Shown: piece by piece, positions 56,831-64,000 of the stretch
How the letters are laid out: each line of letters starts with the position of its first letter
Position numbering within the stretch: the first letter of the stretch is position 1
NCBI RefSeq assembly: GCF_000247815.1
Contig: NW_004775925.1
Location: forward strand, 781,805 to 845,804
Reading direction: 5' to 3'
DNA from: Ficedula albicollis
Lineage: Eukaryota; Chordata; Aves; Passeriformes; Muscicapidae
DNA length: 64,000 nucleotides
The notes under the pieces: model-generated
Database searches by the model: none
The model's input: the letters and a program-made list of their open reading frames with translations, nothing else
What the model was told of the DNA's origin: nothing
Made by a program: the position numbers and the translations under genes

Positions 56831-57621
56831 ATGAGTACTACTAGAAGTAACCTTGAATATTCATATGACAACCTTCAAGGCTGCAGTTAGTTTTAGATGG
56901 TTCCTGAAAACTCCAGTTACGACCAAGCCCCCACTGAACCAGGTCTCTGATCCTGGAGTTCTGTACCACCATGAAAACATCAAGCTCCACTCTGTTATGA
57001 ACAAGCAAAATCATGCACTGTTCTCTACAGCCAACTTTAAAACCCAGGAGACTCCAAAATGAGCTGTGTGTTCTGAGCCACAGCCCTGTCAGTCCTGCAC
57101 AGATGAACTGGCCCACTGGGCTAAAACCAGAGCCCTCACACAGCACAGCAAGTCTGCAGCAAGTGCCAGCTCTGGTGTCACAGCAAGGGGAGAAAGATAA
57201 AGAAGATGGAGATGATTAGAGGGATGGAACACCTATGAATAAAGGCTGAGTTAGCTGGGGTTGTTCTGAGTGGCATTTTGAGCTTATTCCTGCAAATCCT
57301 TTTCCTTCAAGGGCTCCATTTGAATTCAGCAGGCAGCATGCCCATTTATGCACAAATAACTGTTCTGTATGCACAGAAACTATCAACACCCTATTTTCAG
57401 GCATGATTAACTTCGCTGGGAGGACACGTCCCAGAACTCACCTGTAATGGCATCTCCCAGAAGTGCAGCCTGCAGGCTGCTGACAGTCAGTGTGACCAGG
57501 AGACAGCAGCCTCAGGGGCTCCCAAGGAGCCACGGGGAAGGTTCCAGCCCTGCTGGCAGCAGCAGCAGCAGCTCGATGGAGCTGCATGTCTGCAGGGCCC
57601 ACGGAGCCATGGCCTGCTTTG

Positions 57622-57995
57622 GGTTGCAAGAGACCAGAAAGACCCTCTGATTCCACCCCTGCCATGGCAGGGACATCCACTGCCCCAGCTGCTCCAGCCC
57701 CAGTGTCCAGCCTGGCCTTGGGCACTGCCAGGGATCCAGGGGCAGCCACAGCTGCTCTGGGCACCCTGTGCCAGGGCTGCCCACCCTGCCAGGAACAATT
57801 CCTGCCCAAATCCCACCCAGCCCTGCCCTCTGGCAGTGGGAGCCATTCCCTGTGTCCTGTCCCTCCATGCCTTGTCTCCAGCCCCTCTCCAGCTCTCCTG
57901 GAGCCCCTCCAGGCCCTGCAAGGGGCTCTGAGCTCTCTCTGGAGCCTTCTCCTCTCCAGGGAACATTCCCAGCTCTCCCAGCCTGGCTCCATAGG
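57622..57995 (-). mobile_element. CR1 LINE 3' fragment
   Basis: gggttgcaagagaccagaaa, cacccctgccatggcaggga, ccaggggcagccacagctgc, ggagccattccctgtgtcct, tctcccagcctggctccata. Confidence 0.87.
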
Positions 57996-58854
57996 AGAAT
58001 GACTGTACGTTACTGAAGTAACATATAGATCCTCCTGTAGCAACATTTGCTTTATGTCATCATAACTTGGTGACCTTGAGGGAAAACGAGCTACCTTCCA
58101 AAATAAAAATTGGCATCAGCAAAAAATAAACATACAAGCCATAAATATTCCATGAAGATGAGTCACAAATGTCTCAGAACTAAGTGATTTAAAGTATTTA
58201 ACTACAATTACACTAACTACCATATAAGTCAACAAACAAACAATTTTCTCTGACGCTTTCATCATCACTGAAAATTAAGTTTTTAAGCCCCTAGAGCAGT
58301 GCACATATTAATGTTAGCTAATTAGTTTTGTAACTGACTTTGCAGGCTATGTTGAAAGAGAGAGGAGGAAAGAATTAATGTTCAAATCCTTCTCAACAGG
58401 CATTTCCACACTTCAAAACTATAACAAACCAGAAAGCAAAGCTGCTGGGAAGTCACCTCATGCTGAAATGACAAAAGATATTTAATTCAGGGCTGATTAA
58501 GATTAGAAGTTATTCATCATAATCATGCCCAGTAGGAGGGCATAGGAATCCTGACCTTTAATAAGAAGAATGTGATCATTTACTTTTAAAAGACCAGAAG
58601 GATCTAGTCCATGCAGACTGAAATATCCACCAATACCTGATAATTACACAATAGCACAATGAAGCTTTGAGTAGAGCTCTTCTGGAATAATTACACAATC
58701 TCTCCTTGATTTTTGAAAATAACTAAATTAGATACCTGTGCAGCTGATGCCTACCATTAGAAAGAGACCTTGGAGTCTGAAACGAGAACAGCTTCAATAT
58801 GCCAGTCGTGGGCTTTGTGTAACTAAGGCTGAACTCTCCTAGAGCTGGCCTTGG

Positions 58855-58930
58855 TAGAATCACAGCATCACAGAGTGGTTTGGGTTGGAAGGGACCTACA
58901 GCCCCTCCAGTTCCAGCCCCTGCCAACTGA
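58855..58930 (-). mobile_element. CR1 LINE 3' end, short
   Basis: agaatcacagcatcacagag, tggtttgggttggaagggac, cctccagttccagcccctgc; only the last 75 bases are kept. Confidence 0.75.
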
Positions 58931-59651
58931 AGGTTCGATCCAACGGGCTGGTATCCAAGTACGATACTCCCATTCCATCTTTGCTCAAGCCCCCACCAGT
59001 TCTTTCTGGGGATATAAAACCAATTCCACTGAGGTCTCTGTGACAGAGCTCTGTGCTCTGCCAGCACCACCTCTGTGGCTGTCAGCCCCACGTGATGGTG
59101 CATTAGAGACACGGGGAGATCAGAGACCCGACGGGTCAGCAGGACCTGCCACCTGCAGGTTCCCTGCCATGAGCTGCACCGGGCACAGAACAACAGGAGC
59201 AGCTCCAAACAAAACCAAACCATCAACCCCCCCAAGCAGGAATCTCTTGTCAGCACGAATATTTTGGGATGTTATTCCTCTTCAGGGCATCTCTTGTTTC
59301 TGCTACAATTTCCTTCAGTGGGTGACCAAAGCCACATGGATCACTGCAGAGCACACAGTGTTTGTATGCTGGAAAAAGCCTCCTGGCACTATGAGCTGGT
59401 TCCCATTCATGGATTTTAAATTTAGGGAGAGCGGAATGTTACGATTATTTGATCTGACCTCCTGCCTAGTACGAGTCACTGAACTGCACCATGTGATTGA
59501 CCTAGAAAAGGTCCTTCCCAAAGCACTCATTCTGAGAGCCATGTTTCTAAAGATATAAATGATTGGCATTGCCACTCTCACCATTAAAAACAGGAGAAAA
59601 ACAGAAGAGTTTTTGACTTTTTTACCCCCAGTTGCAGACACTGGGTGTTAC

Positions 59652-59722
59652 AAACTGGTTTGGTTTAGAAAGGACCTAAAGCTATCCAGCTCCAAACCCC
59701 TGCCATGGACAGGGACATACTG
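59652..59722 (-). mobile_element. CR1 LINE 3' end, short
   Basis: aaactggtttggtttagaaa, ggacctaaagctatccagct, ccctgccatggacagggaca: diverged terminal piece. Confidence 0.6.
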
Positions 59723-62233
59723 TTTAAAGTTTTGGCTGATCCTTTAGAAGATGCTCATCCCATCATGAATGTTCCACGATTCCTTTCCACAGCCACTGAT
59801 TCGCATCACCAAACCTCAATATGTTCTTCCTTGGAAAAAATGAGGAATTTGTGATGCTTTAAACTCTTGCTTATTTTCCAGATAGCAAATTTATCTTGCA
59901 GTGCTGTTCTCCACCATCTGCAACACCCAAAACATTGCTGAGAGTAGTGTGGACACAGTACTCCAATAGCTGGTTACACCTAATAGTAACACTGAGCTCT
60001 TATTTTACTACTCATAAATGCAGGAAATGGAAATTTACATCCAGCTTTTAAAGCCACCATCACTTCAGTCTATTGTCCTGGGAACAGCTATTCTGGGAAG
60101 TAAACTCACTTTCCCTGCAATAAAAAAGTTACTCAGGTTTATGTTTCCCACTGCAATGAGTGAAATTAGTGTGCTCACCATGTGACTCGACCTCCTTAGT
60201 CACCTGCTGGCTGTGACTTCTCACTCCTCCAATTCTTGTTTTCCCTACAAACCACCCCAAACCCAAGCTTAATATCTTCTTTTTGCTGACAGACACCAAA
60301 TAATGCTGTCAGTGCTATGGAACAAGGAGGTCTACGTGGCAAATAACTGCTGGGAGCTTGGAGAACACACCAGTGAAGTCTCCAAAGCTCCTGGGACTGT
60401 CCAAGTACAGAGAACTTTGTGGCCAGACCTTCTAATATTTCTGTATAAGTTTGATACCAAATCTTTTGGAGCAGATCCTAGTCCAAAACACCACTGAAGA
60501 CTCTAAACAATGATGAAGATCCTGAATTACAGTTAGTTGAAAATATTCCCAATCTAAAACTTTTTCTTTGACTAAGGATGCCCTTAAATACAGTCTAAGA
60601 GAGAAGATCTAAGAGATGAATAAAATACTAACAGGTGAGAGCAAGAAAGGGAAGAAAAGGAAGGCAGGACAATAAATAACACACAGCACAGATCCCTTGG
60701 AACATCTTTGCTGTAAAAACCACAGGAATCTGCTTGCCCACGTGGTACTCCGTGTGCCTGGATGTTACAGCAAAGGATGCCAGTGGAAACAGAAGCACTA
60801 CTAAGTTTTGAATGCACTTGGGAAGAAAAAAGGTTTCAGCAATGAAGTTGAGAAGGAGACAGATAATTCCTGCAGTAAATCAATACACAAACCCCATCCT
60901 GAATAACTGGGTGACTTGCAAAGTAAAACTATTCAGTTTCAGAAAGCCTTGGCAAGAAAGGAGGCAAAATACAGATCATTTTGTTAAGGGTGAAATTGAG
61001 TTCTAGACAGCCAAATTCAGTTATCTCTGTAGGTGCTTGCTATTGATACTCCCACCCTGTTCTAGGAGTGACCCAGCTGAGCCTCAGCCACAGCCTCCCA
61101 CTTTCTGGAAGGGAGCTGTTCCTTGCTCCCAGTGAAGGAAACAAAGAATACTGGGGGTGAAGAGAAGAGGATTTGCATAAAAAACAGAACAATAAGACAG
61201 AAAATTCCTGACAGCAGATAAGCATATTAAAATTCTAACATCACGCTCATTCTTTGTGCATTATTCTCTATTACAACCTTGATTCCTTTAACATCTCATT
61301 TTCTACAGACAAGACAGAAAGGCTTCCTATCCCTACTTCCTAAAGTCATTCACCTCATTCAAAGCCTCCTATAAAAGCTGCCTTTTATTTCTATTTTCCC
61401 TTTTTAAGATGTGTGAAGATGCTCAAACATGGGGCTCAATGGCAAGGGAATAAACACACAGTTTACAATTCCATCTCCTGAATGCCTGATACAACAAATC
61501 ATTCCCATTTTTACTTCAGGTCAAGTTTTACACTCTGCAAGGCCTGAACTTAGTGTTCCAAGCCCATTTTCCTACAAGTACACATGGGCTATGCTGTGTT
61601 TGCACACCCCAGAGCCTCCAGCCAGGAGGGTCAGGAGCTTTGACACGGACAGGTGCAAGTAGCTGGGCAGAGATGTTTTGCTGAAATACAGAAAAAGAAG
61701 TCAAGAGAATCTTGTGTATTTTAAAAGATCCTGATGGAGACTTTGGATTTGTAGCATGTTGCCTTCTCCATAAGGAGCAGAGCCAACTTGGCTTCAACCA
61801 AATGATGCTGCTGTGTTCCACTACCCAGCCACACCAAGCACAGCTGTCTGCCCTCTCCCACCACATTTCCCAAGCACTCCTGGTGAGTAATTCTGACTAC
61901 TCAACCTTCAGCACACTCCCTTTCCTGCCCTACACATATCTCAGAAGAAGCCTCAGCAGTCAGCTTTTCACTCTGCACTGTGATGAGGACTTGGGCACCT
62001 GCAGAGCTCCTGCTGGAAGCAGAAGTGATGGGCAGCTGAGAATTACCTGCACATTGCCTCATGTTTTACTGGCTTCTGCATTAAGACTAGAGAGCAAGCA
62101 CAGAGTTCCTACACAGATGGGAAGTTACTACAGAGTCACTACATCCATGAGAAACAGGAGATTGTAATTTGACTACTGCTAAAAATACAGCCCAAACCAG
62201 AGAAAGATCCTCCTTCAGGGCTGCAGCATTTTG

Positions 62234-62400
62234 TAGAATCATGGAACAGTTTGGGTTGGAAGGGACCTTGAAAATTTTCTAGTTCCAACTCCTGCCACTG
62301 GGCAAGTCTCCAGTACCCCAGGGTGCTCCAAGCCCCACCCAGCCTGGCCTGGGATACTGCCAGGGATGGGGCATTGATCATTATTTTAAACAACTGAAGA
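62234..62400 (-). mobile_element. CR1 LINE 3' fragment
   Basis: gtagaatcatggaacagttt, gttggaagggaccttgaaaa, gtgctccaagccccacccag, gatactgccagggatggggc. Confidence 0.82.
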
Positions 62401-64000
62401 GATCTTTCCTTGGGTTTATTGAGAATCAGTACAAAAAACTCCACCTTCAAGCTATAAAATCATCTTAGATAACAAATTCTTGGGTGGACTTTTGTTTCTG
62501 GAGAAATTCTGTATTAATATATGTAAACATGGCACAACAAAGATTTTAAACTGTTTCCTCAAGATTTACAACTATTTCTAACAGAAGATGAATGGAACAG
62601 CAGAGATCCATCAATTACAAGATAGAGTCACTAGATAACAAGAGAGATTGAGATAAGTAACAGCAAAACACAGGACTGTGCCTGGAAAACACCACCCTGA
62701 CATACTGCCCACCCAACAGCCACCCATGCAGACTGAACTTAGACTGAAACATGCCAATATGCTGCCAGTACTCCAGGTTTGGGGTTTTTTGCCTTGAAAC
62801 ATGCATCAGACTGCAATTTAATTTATAGAGACATTTCTCACCTAGGCCACCACTCAAATACTTTAACTGAGCTCCAAAGCACAGTATTTACTTCTCAGTC
62901 TATATTCCTTATACATTCCTAGATAACATTTAACCCCAGGAGCCACAGAGGATGTTATGCTGACTCCAGCTTAGTTTCTTGCCAAGAAAGTGAACAGGAA
63001 AAAAACAGCTGCCCTAGTAAAAATTTATCTACCTTCAGAGAATACAGAAAACCTCAAAGACTTCCATTATTTCTGAGACTAAGGGTTATCTGTTTGAAAA
63101 GCAATGATTATATTCTGCAGTGAGTTCATCAGTAAAAGCAGAAACTTCTGAAGCAGAAAGAGAAGGAAGAGAAGAGTTATCAGACATCATCCTGCTTTAT
63201 TACCAGAGAGGAGTTCCTCATATGGAATAAATTCGTATTACTCACACCACTGCACTGCCAAGTATAACCAGTTACAGATTTCTGAAGATATGCAGGAAAC
63301 AGGGGCTTAAAAGAATTCCAGCACTGTAAAAATTAAACCCCCAAACCCTCCTGATCAACTCCAGTGTGGGAACAACCCACTCTTGAACAGAACAGTGACA
63401 GGGCTGGGTGCCTGCAGCTGCCTAGAGATTCATCCCAGCAGGACAGCTGGGAGGAAAACCTAGAGCAGTGGGCAGATCTCCCCTGAAAACCCCAAAGCAG
63501 GGAAGAAACACCTCATTCCCTAGGGAGTGTGGCCTCATGTGATGACACAGAGATAACTCTATACAGAAAGTGCACATGGACTCGCTCAAATAATGCCTGG
63601 CTTCTCTCATTTTGCATAGAAATAAACAGATTAACACAAGACTAAGCTCCTAAAAATAATTCCAGGAGCAGCCCAGCCCAGCCTCTGATACCTGCACATT
63701 CCATGCTTTTAGCACTTGGCACACCAAGAAAACCTGATGGATGTGTGGTTGTTGCTTGTGGCACCCAGGACTGCTCTACAAACACAAGTGGTGTATGTGG
63801 GCACTTGTGCCGAGAAATGAGCACTAAGAACACATTCTTTGTGCCACAACAATTGGCCACCTCACCTTGGTCACCCGGAGTGCTTCGGGTGGAACGGGAA
63901 ATCAGGTTCCATTGAGAAGCAAGAAAAGAAGCTAGTGAGCAAAAATAAATCAGGGATAAATGAGGAGGAACCAGATTTTGGGGGCATAAAGCACAAAGTT

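Overview
The window is a piece of a bird nuclear genome. It has no operons or bacterial signals. Coding DNA is split into short exons with GT-AG borders, and the rest carries about thirty fragments of the avian LINE CR1, many tandem repeats and one probable solo LTR. The CR1 abundance, together with GFRA4 and ATRN lying tail to tail, points to a neoavian bird, perhaps a songbird. The species call is inference.

Region by region. Positions 1-16338 hold the 3' two thirds of GFRA4 (GDNF-family receptor alpha 4) on the + strand: the domain-2 exon, two exons of domain 3, a linker exon and the exon with the GPI-anchor signal and stop. The 5' exons (signal peptide, domain 1) lie before the window. 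This part is badly disturbed. The domain-2 exon occurs twice in full (1360-1705 and 5776-6121, inside a 1612-bp exact repeat) and once in part (1778-2024). A 2490-base pure-G run separates the two large copies, and a 925-base G run cuts a domain-3 exon in mid-reading frame at 12091. Positions 16339-29290 are the GFRA4 3' UTR plus intergenic DNA, with a 2.5-kb higher-order minisatellite (broken by a third G run) and an LTR nested in a CR1. Positions 29291-64000 belong to ATRN (attractin) on the - strand: a probable long 3' UTR, the last three coding exons (35509-35633, 37062-37176, 51571-51678) and large introns. The three exons encode the whole C-terminal cytoplasmic tail after the membrane helix, including the MASRPFA motif. 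The transmembrane exon was not found and probably lies beyond 64000.

The two genes converge. As I recall the human map, ATRN and GFRA4 are also convergent neighbours at 20p13, so the order looks conserved. They are not known to share a pathway: GFRA4 is a lipid-anchored co-receptor for RET, and ATRN is a transmembrane protein of the melanocortin/MGRN1 ubiquitination axis. I found no new gene system. The most notable things are four long G homopolymers that look like sequencing or assembly artefacts replacing real sequence, a false-looking exon duplication, an 80-copy 11-bp array whose unit is a perfect TTCN3GAA (STAT-type) site, an exact 862-bp tandem duplication in an ATRN intron, and a hierarchically organised satellite between the genes.
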